This document shows, in pieces, positions 28,285 through 37,154 of a DNA stretch of 64,000 bases; the stretch's first letter is position 1; each line of letters begins with the position of its first letter. The DNA is taken from positions 62,001-126,000 of the forward strand of contig JACPOY010000019.1 in NCBI GenBank assembly GCA_016191245.1, written 5' to 3'. Below the pieces are notes generated by a model, which worked only from the letters and a program-made list of their open reading frames with translations, did no database searches and was not told where the DNA came from. A program made the position numbers and the translations under genes. Source of the DNA: Gammaproteobacteria bacterium. Lineage in GTDB: Bacteria > Pseudomonadota > Gammaproteobacteria > Berkiellales > Berkiellaceae.

Positions 28285-28932
28285 TCAGGATTGTAGTTTC
28301 TTTCTTTCACTAAGAATGGATTCTATTTCTGGAATGAGTGATTTGTATGCGTCATCTGTGTAGCGTTCTAAGCTCTCTTTGAGACGCGCAAGACTTTGGC
28401 ATGATTGTTCAGCTAAAAAAATACTTCTTGGATGTTTTACTGTATTTGGTAAATTTAAATAGGTAGTGATAAATTGATGTCTTTGTGGACGCTCTTCTGG
28501 CTTGGACATATCAACGTATTGTACATCGTGTTTTCCAAATTTTGATGCAAAAAGTAGGACATCGCCAATAGGAATTAATATTTCAGTGACAGGTTCAACA
28601 TCTTTCCATCCCGTTGGTGATTCTTCAACCCATTTACATTTAAATCTAATAATTAAAGAATTTAAGCTGTAATCAGAAGGGTGTAAACTAGCGTAATTGG
28701 TTATAAGCTTCTTATAGCCAGTTAATTGAGGATTATGATCATTTAATCTCAAATATTGCTTAGCATTTAAAATAGTATTGGTATTTAATAAAGGATAGGT
28801 AGAAATATTTTCAAGAATTTTTTTCCACAATAAACAGACTTGTCGTAAGCCCACTTTGCTTGCATATGGTAAGGAAGATAATATTTTGACTAAGGTATCT
28901 TCTGTCCTAAAGGGATTGGCACCTTCAATCAT
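28285..28932 (-). CDS. F-box-like domain protein (candidate effector)
   Basis: A 215-residue protein. Residues of about 6-45 (NPFRTEDTLVKILSSLPYAS, then KVGLRQVCLLWKKILEN) follow the F-box pattern: Leu/Ile-rich first helix, SLP turn, VCxxWKxxL third helix. The F-box recruits substrates to SCF ubiquitin ligases through Skp1; in bacteria such domains occur in Legionella and Agrobacterium effectors. The rest is unknown, mixed alpha/beta, with RFKCKWVEESPTGWKDVEPV. It lacks a signal peptide. It is divergent from the ankyrin/F-box gene 190 bases away. Confidence 0.7.
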   Translation of the reverse strand: MIEGANPFRTEDTLVKILSSLPYASKVGLRQVCLLWKKILENISTYPLLNTNTILNAKQYLRLNDHNPQLTGYKKLITNYASLHPSDYSLNSLIIRFKCKWVEESPTGWKDVEPVTEILIPIGDVLLFASKFGKHDVQYVDMSKPEERPQRHQFITTYLNLPNTVKHPRSIFLAEQSCQSLARLKESLERYTDDAYKSLIPEIESILSERKKLQS

Positions 28933-29122
28933 AAACTTATCCTCGTATAATTCTTAAAACACCCCATTATTAATATTATTTAGTTAAAATAAAAGTAATG
29001 TCAGACAAATGATGGTTTTGAAGAGATTGTTGGTAAAATGATTTTTTTCCTCATTATAAATGTTGTAAATATCATAGCTATACTCTTTAGTTTATATAAT
29101 AAAACTAATTGGTACTGTATTT

Positions 29123-30619
29123 ATGGCTAATAATGAAACAAACAGTGAGAATAAGCGGGAAGATACAAGTGATTCACTGGAATTGTTCTCAATGCAACGA
29201 GAACTCCTGCTTGAATTAATTTTACCATTATTTTCATCTGATGTTCGTGCTAAAATCAATGATATCAATCGTCAATTTAAAACGTTGATTAATAACAAAG
29301 TGATATGGCAAGCTTTTATTGATAAATATTTTCCTTATCTCGTTCAAACAAAATCTTCTGGCTATCAAGAGTTTCCCAAAAAAATATTCCTAAAAGAGTA
29401 TAAAAAATATAAGAATTTTTACGTACCTTCTTTATCAAATCGAGATAGCATGAATTTGGTACTAGCTGCACTAAGTGGAGATTTGGTAAAAATTGAAGCA
29501 GCAAATATATCTTCTGATAAAAAAAATGATCTTTATATTTTATCTGCAGCCAATGGTCATATTAAAGCATTAAATACACTTGATAAAAATGGCATGATGC
29601 AAGCATTTATTAAAGCATCTGAAAACGATCATTTAAGTATGGTGCAATGGTTTTTGGAACATGCTAATCACGTTATTTCAATCAGAGCCAAGGAACAGGC
29701 CTTTGAAAAGGCAGCCCTTTTTGGGCAACTTTCTACCATGCAGTGTATTTTGGAAAATGCTGCAAAAGATATTTCCACCGATACCAAATCTCAAGCTTTA
29801 AGGAATGCAGCCATGAAAGGGCATGCGTCGGTATTGGAATATTTATTGGATCAATTGAGTCAAGAGATTGCTGCCGGATATAAGGGGCAAGCTTTAAATG
29901 ATGCAGCAGAAAATGGTCATGGGTTGGCAGTACAATGTATCATCAATCAAGCCTATCAAGATATTGCTATCTCTTTTATTAGCCATGCATTTAATCAAGC
30001 CGCACAAAATGGTCATTATGATATTGTAAAATTTTTATTAGCAAAATATAGCAGCGATATTACAAGCGAAGAAAAGGGAAGTGCATTAAACTATGCAGCT
30101 CAAAATGGATCTGTTGATATCGTGAAGCTTCTTTTGCAACAAACAGGGCGTGATATTGACAATGTAGATAAAGAAAGTGCATTAACACTAGCTGCATCAA
30201 AAGGTTGTTTGGCGGTAGTAAAATGTATTCTGGAGCAATCGGGTCAAGAGATAAATACGCATGATAAAGAGCAAGCGTGTCTTTTGGCTGAAGATCACGG
30301 GTTTGGCTCAGTTGTGAAAGCATTTAAAGAATATAATTTAGGCCATGCATTTAAAGATGCTGCTGCTTTTGGACAATATGAAATGGTCGAATGGTTGTTT
30401 GAACAAGCAAAAGATGAAATTGCGCCAATCTATAAAAGCCTAGCTTTGGAAGGAGCAGCCAAAATGGGCTATTCAGACATAGTTGAATTTCTAATGACAC
30501 ATGCATTGAATGATTTGGATAGTTATCATCAAGCCAATGCAATACAATTTGCACAACAAAATGGTTATTCTCATATTGTTAAACTGATTAAAGATAAAAA
30601 TATGAGAAAAACAGGCTAA
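29123..30619 (+). CDS. F-box-like plus ankyrin-repeat protein (candidate effector)
   Basis: A 498-residue protein. The N-terminal 75 residues (LELFSMQRELLLELILPLFS, then INDINRQFKTLINNKVIWQAF) resemble an F-box. From about residue 110 to 490 there are roughly ten divergent ankyrin-type helical repeats, such as ALNYAAQNGSVDIVKLLLQ and AFNQAAQNGHYDIVKFLLA. The repeats would bind host proteins; F-box plus ankyrin is the domain plan of Legionella AnkB/LegAU13. It has no signal peptide. Secretion by a type IV system is inferred; no secretion genes are in the window. Confidence 0.8.
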   Translation: MANNETNSENKREDTSDSLELFSMQRELLLELILPLFSSDVRAKINDINRQFKTLINNKVIWQAFIDKYFPYLVQTKSSGYQEFPKKIFLKEYKKYKNFYVPSLSNRDSMNLVLAALSGDLVKIEAANISSDKKNDLYILSAANGHIKALNTLDKNGMMQAFIKASENDHLSMVQWFLEHANHVISIRAKEQAFEKAALFGQLSTMQCILENAAKDISTDTKSQALRNAAMKGHASVLEYLLDQLSQEIAAGYKGQALNDAAENGHGLAVQCIINQAYQDIAISFISHAFNQAAQNGHYDIVKFLLAKYSSDITSEEKGSALNYAAQNGSVDIVKLLLQQTGRDIDNVDKESALTLAASKGCLAVVKCILEQSGQEINTHDKEQACLLAEDHGFGSVVKAFKEYNLGHAFKDAAAFGQYEMVEWLFEQAKDEIAPIYKSLALEGAAKMGYSDIVEFLMTHALNDLDSYHQANAIQFAQQNGYSHIVKLIKDKNMRKTG

Positions 30620-30621
30620 AC

Positions 30622-31236
30622 TTACAACTTTCTTGAAGCTAATACGCGCTCAACGGTATCTACAATTGCTTGGGTTTGGCTATCAATTTCAATATTGAGG
30701 TGTTCACCTTCTTTTGCTTGACCAAAAGTGGTAATTCTTAATGTTTCAGGAATAAGATGGACACAAAAATGTTCATCAAACACTTCTTGGACTGTGAGGC
30801 TAACACCATTTAAAGCGATATAGCCTTTAAAGAGAATATACTTTATCCATTCTGGGTTACACTGAATTGTTAATACGCATTGTTCTGATGAGAGATGGAT
30901 AATATTACTCATTGTCCCTGTACCGATGATATGACCAGAAAGCAAATGTCCACCGATCTCATCTCCAAGCTTGGCTGAGCGCTCAATATTAACCCGTTGC
31001 CCATTTTGGAAAGTTGGAATTGTTGTGCAGCGTAATGTTTCAGCGATAGCATCAAATGAAACCAATGTACCGTTGATAGCGACAACCGTTTGACATGCGC
31101 CATTGATGGAGACACTAGCTCCCAAGGTTAATCCTTCGACAAGCTGTATTGGCATATCGATAGTGTACCTAGTTAAATTTGTATCGTGGGCAATTGATGC
31201 TATTTTAGCAGTGCTTTGAACAATACCTGTGAACAT
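30622..31236 (-). CDS. ribE: Riboflavin synthase alpha chain
   Basis: A 204-residue RibE starting MFTGIVQ. It has two similar lumazine-binding domains, each with a GxHLLSGHIIGTG or ALNGVSLTV-type motif (SINGACQTVV in the first, ALNGVSLTVQEV in the second). It converts two 6,7-dimethyl-8-ribityllumazine to riboflavin. The gene stands alone here, away from other rib genes, with stops 2 bases from the ankyrin gene. Confidence 0.95.
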   Translation of the reverse strand: MFTGIVQSTAKIASIAHDTNLTRYTIDMPIQLVEGLTLGASVSINGACQTVVAINGTLVSFDAIAETLRCTTIPTFQNGQRVNIERSAKLGDEIGGHLLSGHIIGTGTMSNIIHLSSEQCVLTIQCNPEWIKYILFKGYIALNGVSLTVQEVFDEHFCVHLIPETLRITTFGQAKEGEHLNIEIDSQTQAIVDTVERVLASRKL

Positions 31237-31312
31237 GCTTTTTACCTTAATCCTATCAATCTTTGTGCAAAGATTGCCATAGTTATTCTTCTTTTGCTAT
31301 ATGGCATTTGAA

Positions 31313-31428
31313 GATCCTGAACGGGATCAAAATATACCTTTCAAACCAAAAAGCAAAGCTGTGATCCCGCTAGGGACTTTTCTATTCATAATCTATGCTA
31401 TGTTTCTTAAACAGTCCCGTACGGGAAG
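31313..31428 (+). promoter_or_regulatory. Three hipBA operators with 50-bp spacing
   Basis: Three similar 16-bp inverted repeats are present: gatcctgaacgggatc (31313-31328), gatcccgctagggact (31363-31378) and agtcccgtacgggaag (31413-31428). Their starts are exactly 50 bases apart. They recall the tatccN8ggata operators of E. coli hipBA. The third ends 8 bases before the hipB ATG and would block translation initiation as well as transcription. A possible -10 (cataat, 31387-31392) lies between the second and third. Confidence 0.75.
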
Positions 31429-31436
31429 CATAAGCT

Positions 31437-31682
31437 ATGAAAATAATCAGCACTTCAAGACAATTAGGAACCCTTGTGAAACGCGTTCGCAAGGCAGCTC
31501 ATATGACGCAAAAGGATCTCGCGGCAGCTTCAGGCACAGGGATAAGGTTTATCCAAGAGCTGGAAAAGGGCAAGGGTTCTTGTGAATTAGAGAAAGCCTT
31601 AATAGTGACCTCTATGCTTGGGATCCGTCTTGAAGTTCGGCTTCCATTTATCGCGGATGTGCACGCTTATGCACAAAGATAA
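31437..31682 (+). CDS. hipB: HipB-like antitoxin, XRE-family repressor
   Basis: An 81-residue protein with a helix-turn-helix (LGTLVKRVRKAAHMTQKDLA, then GIRFIQELEKGKGSCELEKA), a standard HipB-type Cro/C1 fold. It should bind the three upstream operators and neutralise HipA. The C-terminal GIRLEVRLPF corresponds to the short tail after the HTH in HipB. It overlaps hipA by 14 bases. Confidence 0.88.
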   Translation: MKIISTSRQLGTLVKRVRKAAHMTQKDLAAASGTGIRFIQELEKGKGSCELEKALIVTSMLGIRLEVRLPFIADVHAYAQR

Positions 31683-32901
31683 ACTTTCTGTGCGTTTGTT
31701 TGGGAAACCAGTTGGCATTTTAGAACGAAATCAAAAAGAGAAGTTGCACTTTCATTATTTGGAAAATGCCGAAGAGGCGCTGTCATTATCCTTACCATTA
31801 AAAGAGAAAAGTTTTGATCACGCACATACTCTTCCATTTTTCGCAGGCTTGCTTCCTGAAAATACACAGACACTCAATACCATCGGTAAGGTATTAGGCA
31901 CAGATCCTTATAATGCTTTTGATTTGTTATCCATGATGGGATTTGATTGCCAAGGGGCGGTGTCTTTTCATGTATTAACAGAAGAAATACAAACCTATGA
32001 GCATACCCCGTTAAAAGCGAATGTTATCTCTGAGAGTGAACTAGAAAATCACTTGCATCAATTGAGGTTAGATCCATTTTTTATTAGAAAAGAAGGATTT
32101 AGAGCTATTTTATCAGGGGTTCATGAAAAAGTTCCTGTTTGTTTGATTGACAATCAAATCGCTATTCCAGAAAAAGGCCATTTTACAACTCATATTTTAA
32201 AACCAGGTTATGCTTCACTTGAAAATAAGATAATAAACGAATATTTTTGTTTGCGCATTGCAAAGCGTTTGGGCTTACATGTTGTCGATGTAGAACTCAG
32301 ACATGCAAATAAAACATGCTATTTACTTATCCCTCGTTACGACAGAGAAGTTCAAGATAAAACGATTAAGCATTATCATCAAGAAGATTTTTGTCAAGCA
32401 TTGGGGTATGAGTCGCCGGAGAAATTTCAAAAAAATGGAGGTCCTGGCTATAAATCATGTTTTGTTTTATTGCAAAAAACTAATATTCCAGCTGTTGATC
32501 GTAATCATTTTATAAAAATGATTATATTTAATTATTTAATCGGGAATATGAATGCTCATGCTAAAAACATTTCGTTACGATATTTAACACCGAAACACTT
32601 CCAACTAGCACCAATGTACGATATCTATTGTTCACTAATTGATAATAATTGCTTTGATATGGCAATGAAATTAGCAGGCGTATATGACAGAAATCAAATC
32701 AGTTCTCTTCATTGGAAATTTCTGTGTGATAAAAGAGGATATTCTTTTTCTGCTTTTAAAAATATTTTTCAAGAACTGAGTGAATCAATAGTTTACGCTG
32801 CAAAAGCAGAGCGTTTGCTGATGAAGGAACAGAATATAAATATTGAAGTGGTTGATAAGATTATGAAGATTTTACAAAAGAAACGAGGGGATTGTCGATG
32901 A
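31669..32901 (+). CDS. hipA: HipA-family kinase toxin with Asn in place of catalytic Asp
   Basis: I start at ATG 31669 (MHKDKLSVRLFGKPVG), giving 410 residues. HipA landmarks: SLSLPL, FFAGLLPE, FDLLSMMGFDCQGAVSF, HILKPGY, NEYFCLRIAKRLGL, RYDRE, HQEDFCQALG, GGPGYKSCF and APMYDIY. HipA phosphorylates glutamyl-tRNA synthetase in E. coli. The catalytic loop, normally TDxHAKN with Asp309 in E. coli, reads NMNAHAKN here, so the catalytic Asp is Asn295 (codon AAT at 32551-32553). The region of the autophosphorylated serine (RAILSGVHEK) is also unusual. The frame is intact, so a pseudokinase or altered toxin is possible. Confidence 0.88.
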   Translation: MHKDKLSVRLFGKPVGILERNQKEKLHFHYLENAEEALSLSLPLKEKSFDHAHTLPFFAGLLPENTQTLNTIGKVLGTDPYNAFDLLSMMGFDCQGAVSFHVLTEEIQTYEHTPLKANVISESELENHLHQLRLDPFFIRKEGFRAILSGVHEKVPVCLIDNQIAIPEKGHFTTHILKPGYASLENKIINEYFCLRIAKRLGLHVVDVELRHANKTCYLLIPRYDREVQDKTIKHYHQEDFCQALGYESPEKFQKNGGPGYKSCFVLLQKTNIPAVDRNHFIKMIIFNYLIGNMNAHAKNISLRYLTPKHFQLAPMYDIYCSLIDNNCFDMAMKLAGVYDRNQISSLHWKFLCDKRGYSFSAFKNIFQELSESIVYAAKAERLLMKEQNINIEVVDKIMKILQKKRGDCR

Positions 32902-32934
32902 GATCCTCTTTCTTCATTGAAAGAGGATCTCATC
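32897..32934. terminator. Perfect 16-bp hairpin between hipA and the TPR gene
   Basis: gatgagatcctctttc (32897-32912) pairs perfectly with 32919-32934 around a 6-base loop, overlapping the hipA stop. It lies between convergent genes. There is no T tract, but a terminator or RNA-stabilising role is likely. Confidence 0.65.
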
Positions 32935-32940
32935 ATTAGC

Positions 32941-33663
32941 TTAATGACCCAAGCGACGTAATTTCGCTAAGGATGCTGCTATTTCTTCTTTACGACCTCT
33001 GTCCTGAATTTCATATTCTTTGCGTACTGGTGCGCGTTGTGCAATATCAAGATGTTTACGAGCATCTGCATATTGACCAACATCTACTAAAAAATCGCCG
33101 TAGTAATAATTTGAATCAATACCATTAGGGGAGACTTGGATAGCTTTTTGTAAATTTGACCGTGCTTTATCTTTACTACCAAAAGCAATAGGCCAACCGG
33201 GAACTCTTGCATATAATGCGCCCAGAACACCATAGGCTAAACCATTTTCAACCTGCCCATTGAGACGAATAGCTTCCTCTAAAAGTGCGCGAGCTTTTTT
33301 TACATGAGGCAGTACACCTAAGCCACCTTTAATTGAAGCATAAGTACTTAATGTTGTTGCATACCATAGAAGAACTTCAGGTTTATGAGGATATTTTTGA
33401 TTAACAGCGTCAGCACGACTAATTAATCTTTCAAATTCAGGAATTTGTTTATTCTTTGGTGTTTGAAACTTAGCAATTGCCCAATCGGTGCGCATTTTCT
33501 GCACATCTTCTGCCATGCTACCGCCGGTTTCATGACGAGCTGTTGCAGCGCCTTGATTTGGCGTGCCTCGACCATGTGATCCGGAGCTTGGATTTGCGTA
33601 GACGTTTGAAATGATGAAACCAATTAAACTAACAAAAATGGCTATCCTTGGGTATAAGGGCAT
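32941..33663 (-). CDS. Secreted TPR-like protein (TatT-like)
   Basis: A 240-residue protein with a signal peptide (hydrophobic IAIFVSLIGFIISNVYA, cleavage near residue 23). A Gly/Ser-rich segment follows, then TPR-like helical pairs: PEVLLWYATTLSTYAS, ARALLEEAIRLN, YGVLGALYARVPGWPIAFGS, ARSNLQKAIQVSPNG. The GALYARVPGWPIAFGSKDKA motif is like that of TatT-type proteins associated with TRAP transporters. No TRAP genes are adjacent. It is likely a periplasmic scaffold, function unknown. Confidence 0.65.
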   Translation of the reverse strand: MPLYPRIAIFVSLIGFIISNVYANPSSGSHGRGTPNQGAATARHETGGSMAEDVQKMRTDWAIAKFQTPKNKQIPEFERLISRADAVNQKYPHKPEVLLWYATTLSTYASIKGGLGVLPHVKKARALLEEAIRLNGQVENGLAYGVLGALYARVPGWPIAFGSKDKARSNLQKAIQVSPNGIDSNYYYGDFLVDVGQYADARKHLDIAQRAPVRKEYEIQDRGRKEEIAASLAKLRRLGH

Positions 33664-33771
33664 AGCTAGCTCCTGTACTATATAAATGAGTAAACTTTAA
33701 AGAAACATACTAGTACGTTGTTTGAAGTTAGACAAGACGCATAGTTCAGTATAGCAAAATCACTGGATGAC

Positions 33772-35037
33772 CTAGGAAAATAACAACATTTTCACAGCAA
33801 TAACAGAAGCAAACATGCCGGTAAGATCAGCGATGAGCCCTGCTGCCAATGCGTGTCGAATGCGTCTTATTTGCACAGCGCCAAAATATACTGCAAGGAT
33901 GTAAAATGTAGTTTCAGTTGAACCCATCATGGTGCTTACTAAATAACCGGTATAACTATCGGGGCCAATTGCAGGGTTATTTAATACATCAGATAACACG
34001 CCTAAACTTCCAGATCCAGAAAGTGGACGCATAAATACCATGGGTAAAGCTTCTTGTGGGATCCCAATAGCATCAGTAATGGGGCTAATAGTACGCGTAA
34101 CAGCATCTAAAGCGCCGCTAGCGCGAAACATTCCTATTGCTACTAAGATTGCGACTAAAAACGGAATGATTTTTAAGGCAATCTCAAAACCAGCTTTAGC
34201 ACCTTCAGTAAAACTGCTATAGATATCAATTTTTTTTCTAATTCCATAGCCAAGAATAGCGACAATAAGCGTTGGAATGATCCAAGGCGAATATTCTTTT
34301 CCCCACATGAGGGTAATAGGGACGAGTAATAATAAGAACGCCATCGCCAATGCACTTACCCATCCTGGAAAGTGATCAATAATTTCATGAATGTGTTGAT
34401 TCGATAATGTGATTGTGGGTTTAGGGGGCGTCATTAATTTTTGTAAAAATTTAGCAGCAACAATTGCAACAAAGGTAGAGCATAGAGTTGCCACTAATGT
34501 TGTCGCAATAATACCGGCAGGATCAGCAGAACCTGCGCTAGCTCTTAATGCAATAATTTTGGTTGGTAAGAGCGTCAAGCTTGAAGTATTAATTGCTAAA
34601 AATAACACCATTGCATTAGTTGCAACACCAGGATGTGGATTAAGCTTTTCAAGCTCCTGCATCGCTTTTAACCCAAAAGGTGTTGCGGCGTTACCCAGGC
34701 CAATCATATTGGCGGATAAATTCATCACCATGGCTCCGAAAGCGGGGTGATTGGCAGGGATTTCAGGAAAGAGCCATTTAAGAAAGGGATAAAGTAACTT
34801 GGCTATAACATTTAATAAGCCAGTTTCTTCAATTATTTTCATGAGTCCCATGAATAAGGCTAGAACACCTACTAACCCAATAGCTAAAGTAACAGCATCA
34901 CCAGCAGAGTGAAGCAATTGATCTGTGAGGACATGCATGGGAGAGCTTTCTTGGGAACTACTATGTGCCCAACGCCATTGCTGCCAAACGGTAGTACCGT
35001 AAGCGGAAGCGATAAGAAAGAAGAAAACCCAATTCAT
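33772..35037 (-). CDS. Nucleoside-recognition (Gate) domain membrane protein, SpmA-SpmB fusion type
   Basis: I start at ATG 35037 (MNWVFFFLIASAYG), about 421 residues. The longer start at 35076 uses REP sequence as code and is unlikely. Two Gate domains lie in tandem: a SpmA-like half with MGLMKIIEETGLL and MNLSANMIGLGNAATPFGLKAM, and a SpmB-like half with RASGALD and LPMVFMRPLSGSGSLGVLSD. Fused SpmA-SpmB proteins are common in non-sporulating proteobacteria; the substrate is unknown. Confidence 0.85.
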   Translation of the reverse strand: MNWVFFFLIASAYGTTVWQQWRWAHSSSQESSPMHVLTDQLLHSAGDAVTLAIGLVGVLALFMGLMKIIEETGLLNVIAKLLYPFLKWLFPEIPANHPAFGAMVMNLSANMIGLGNAATPFGLKAMQELEKLNPHPGVATNAMVLFLAINTSSLTLLPTKIIALRASAGSADPAGIIATTLVATLCSTFVAIVAAKFLQKLMTPPKPTITLSNQHIHEIIDHFPGWVSALAMAFLLLLVPITLMWGKEYSPWIIPTLIVAILGYGIRKKIDIYSSFTEGAKAGFEIALKIIPFLVAILVAIGMFRASGALDAVTRTISPITDAIGIPQEALPMVFMRPLSGSGSLGVLSDVLNNPAIGPDSYTGYLVSTMMGSTETTFYILAVYFGAVQIRRIRHALAAGLIADLTGMFASVIAVKMLLFS

Positions 35038-35050
35038 GATTAAGAGGACT

Positions 35051-35086
35051 CCCCTCACCCTAACCCTCTCCCGCAAGGGGAGAGGG
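35051..35086 (+). repeat. REP-like element, single unit
   Basis: cccctcaccctaaccctctc then ccgcaaggggagaggg, identical to the consensus, lies just upstream of the Gate-domain gene. The remaining 250 bases up to petA hold no gene or feature I can support. TTGACA at 35159 and TATAAT at 35168 are both present but too close together to form one promoter. Confidence 0.92.
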
Positions 35087-35337
35087 GAAAGAATAGATTT
35101 AGAGTGAAACCTTACATTAGGGCATGTTTTGATGCAACTTAAGAAGAAGCTTAGCTGCTTGACACTCTATAATCTGGCTCCCCATTTCGTGTAAACTACT
35201 TCATTATTTTTATCTTGCGCGCCTTGCAGTGCAGCGGCGAGCATTTTTGTGGTAGTATTTGCCGCCACCTCTTACAGAGTAGCGCTACAAGTATTATTAA
35301 GAACACTCAAGAATAATTCCGTCCAGGAGGCGCATGA

Positions 35338-35925
35338 ATGAGTGATGACACAATAGATACCGGTCGACGGCGGTTTTTAACAGCTGCAACTACCGTTATC
35401 GGTGGAGTCGGTGTGGTATATGCCGCATCTCCTTTTATTAGTTCTTGGTTTCCAAGTGCAAAAGCACAAGCCCTTGGTGCCCCAGTAAAGATTGATTTGA
35501 GCAAACTAGAACCTGGTGCTCAAATGACTGTGGAATGGCGTGGACAACCAGTATGGGTCATACATAGAACTAAGCCAATGCTAGAGAAGTTGCCTGAATT
35601 AGATGGATTGCTGCGTGATCCGACGTCTGAACATGATCAACAACCTCAGTATGCACATAATGAATATCGATCTATTAAACCAGAATATTTAGTGCTAATA
35701 GGGATCTGTACTCATTTAGGTTGCGTGCCCATGTACCGTCCAGATATTGGAAGTATTGAGCCGAGTTGGCAAGGTGGTTTCTTTTGTCCTTGTCATGGAT
35801 CGAAATTCGATTTAGCAGGCAGAGTCTATAAGGGCGTTCCTGCACCATTGAACTTGGTAGTTCCACCTTATAAATACGTTAGTGATACCGTTATCGTCGT
35901 TGGAGAAGATCAAAAGGCTGCCTAA
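35338..35925 (+). CDS. petA: Ubiquinol-cytochrome c reductase Rieske subunit
   Basis: A 195-residue Rieske protein. A twin-arginine signal-anchor ([12 protein letters not shown]) is followed by a membrane helix and the [2Fe-2S] ligand motifs CTHLGC and CPCHGS. It takes electrons from ubiquinol in the bc1 complex. It is first of petABC and is preceded by ggagg. Confidence 0.96.
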   Translation: MSDDTIDTGRRRFLTAATTVIGGVGVVYAASPFISSWFPSAKAQALGAPVKIDLSKLEPGAQMTVEWRGQPVWVIHRTKPMLEKLPELDGLLRDPTSEHDQQPQYAHNEYRSIKPEYLVLIGICTHLGCVPMYRPDIGSIEPSWQGGFFCPCHGSKFDLAGRVYKGVPAPLNLVVPPYKYVSDTVIVVGEDQKAA

Positions 35926-37154
35926 TGAAAAACTCATCATCATCAGGATTCATGGGCTGGATAGATGCCAGATTCCCAGCCACCAAGATGTGGAACGAGC
36001 ATGTAGCGCAATATTATGCTCCCAAAAATTTTAATTTTTGGTACTTTTTTGGTTCATTAGCTCTATTAGTCCTTGTTAATCAGCTATTAACAGGAATTTG
36101 GCTAGCCATGTTCTATAAACCTTCTGCTGTCGAAGCTTTTGGTTCTGTAGAATACATTATGCGAGATGTACCTAAAGGCTGGTTGCTCAGATATATGCAC
36201 TCTACTGGTGCTTCATTTTTCTTTATTGTGATCTATCTGCACATGTTTCGTGGGTTATTGTATGGTTCTTATAAAAAACCACGTGAATTATTATGGTTGA
36301 TAGGAACTGCACTTTATATTTGTTTATTAGCAGAAGCTTTTATGGGGTACTTGCTACCTTGGGGGCAAATGTCCTTTTGGGGTGGAAAAGTAATTACTTC
36401 TCTTTTTGAAGCTATTCCTGGTGTGGGACCAAGCGTCGTTGAATGGATGCGTGGTGATTTTAACGTCGCTGATGCAACCTTAAATAGATTCTTTGCTTTA
36501 CATGTTATTGGGATCCCGCTTATTTTTCTATTATTAGTTTGGATGCATTTGATTGCGCTCCATGAAGTAGGCTCTAACAATCCAGATGGTATCGAAATTA
36601 AAGAGAGAAAAGATAAAGATGGTCATCCATTAGATGGTATTCCTTTTCATCCTTACTATACCGTAAAAGACTTTTTTGGAGTCGGCGTATTTCTTATCCT
36701 GTTTTGTGCAGTTATTTTCTTTGCGCCGGATTTAGGTGGTTTCTTCTTAGAAGGACCCAACTTTGAACCTGCTAACCCAATGAAAACACCAGAACATATT
36801 GCTCCGGTTTGGTATATGACACCTTTTTATGCCATTTTACGTGCAATACCAGATAAGCTCAGTGGCGTTATTGCCATGTTATCTGCGGTGTTAATTATTG
36901 GTTTCTTACCTTGGTTAGATAGAAGTCCGGTAAAATCGATACGTTATCGCGGGCCTATTTATAAGATTGTTTTGACAATATTTGTTATTAGTTTTATTAG
37001 TTTAGGATATCTTGGTTTAAAACCACCAAGTCCTTCTAGAATGATAGCGGCACAAATATTTTCTGTGTTGTATTTTGCATTTTTCTTATTAATGCCTATT
37101 TACTCGAAAATCGATAAGACCAAACCAGTCCCGGATAGGGTCACTTACAAATGA
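35925..37154 (+). CDS. petB: Cytochrome b of the bc1 complex
   Basis: A 409-residue polytopic protein with the cytochrome b pattern: RYMHSTGASFFFIVIYLHMFRG, GYLLPWGQMSFWG, the Qo motif (PEHIAPVWYM; usually PEW) and heme-ligand histidines. It binds both b hemes and the quinone sites. It overlaps petA by 1 base and petC by 4. Confidence 0.95.
   Translation: MKNSSSSGFMGWIDARFPATKMWNEHVAQYYAPKNFNFWYFFGSLALLVLVNQLLTGIWLAMFYKPSAVEAFGSVEYIMRDVPKGWLLRYMHSTGASFFFIVIYLHMFRGLLYGSYKKPRELLWLIGTALYICLLAEAFMGYLLPWGQMSFWGGKVITSLFEAIPGVGPSVVEWMRGDFNVADATLNRFFALHVIGIPLIFLLLVWMHLIALHEVGSNNPDGIEIKERKDKDGHPLDGIPFHPYYTVKDFFGVGVFLILFCAVIFFAPDLGGFFLEGPNFEPANPMKTPEHIAPVWYMTPFYAILRAIPDKLSGVIAMLSAVLIIGFLPWLDRSPVKSIRYRGPIYKIVLTIFVISFISLGYLGLKPPSPSRMIAAQIFSVLYFAFFLLMPIYSKIDKTKPVPDRVTYK

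Noticed and set aside
28933..29122. Possible PmrA box (ttaatatt) between the two F-box-type genes
   Set aside because: Only one half-site matches; the second half at the required 11-base distance does not fit.
31301..31585. 94-codon frame upstream of and overlapping hipB
   Set aside because: It runs through the three operators and is out of frame with the clear HTH of hipB.
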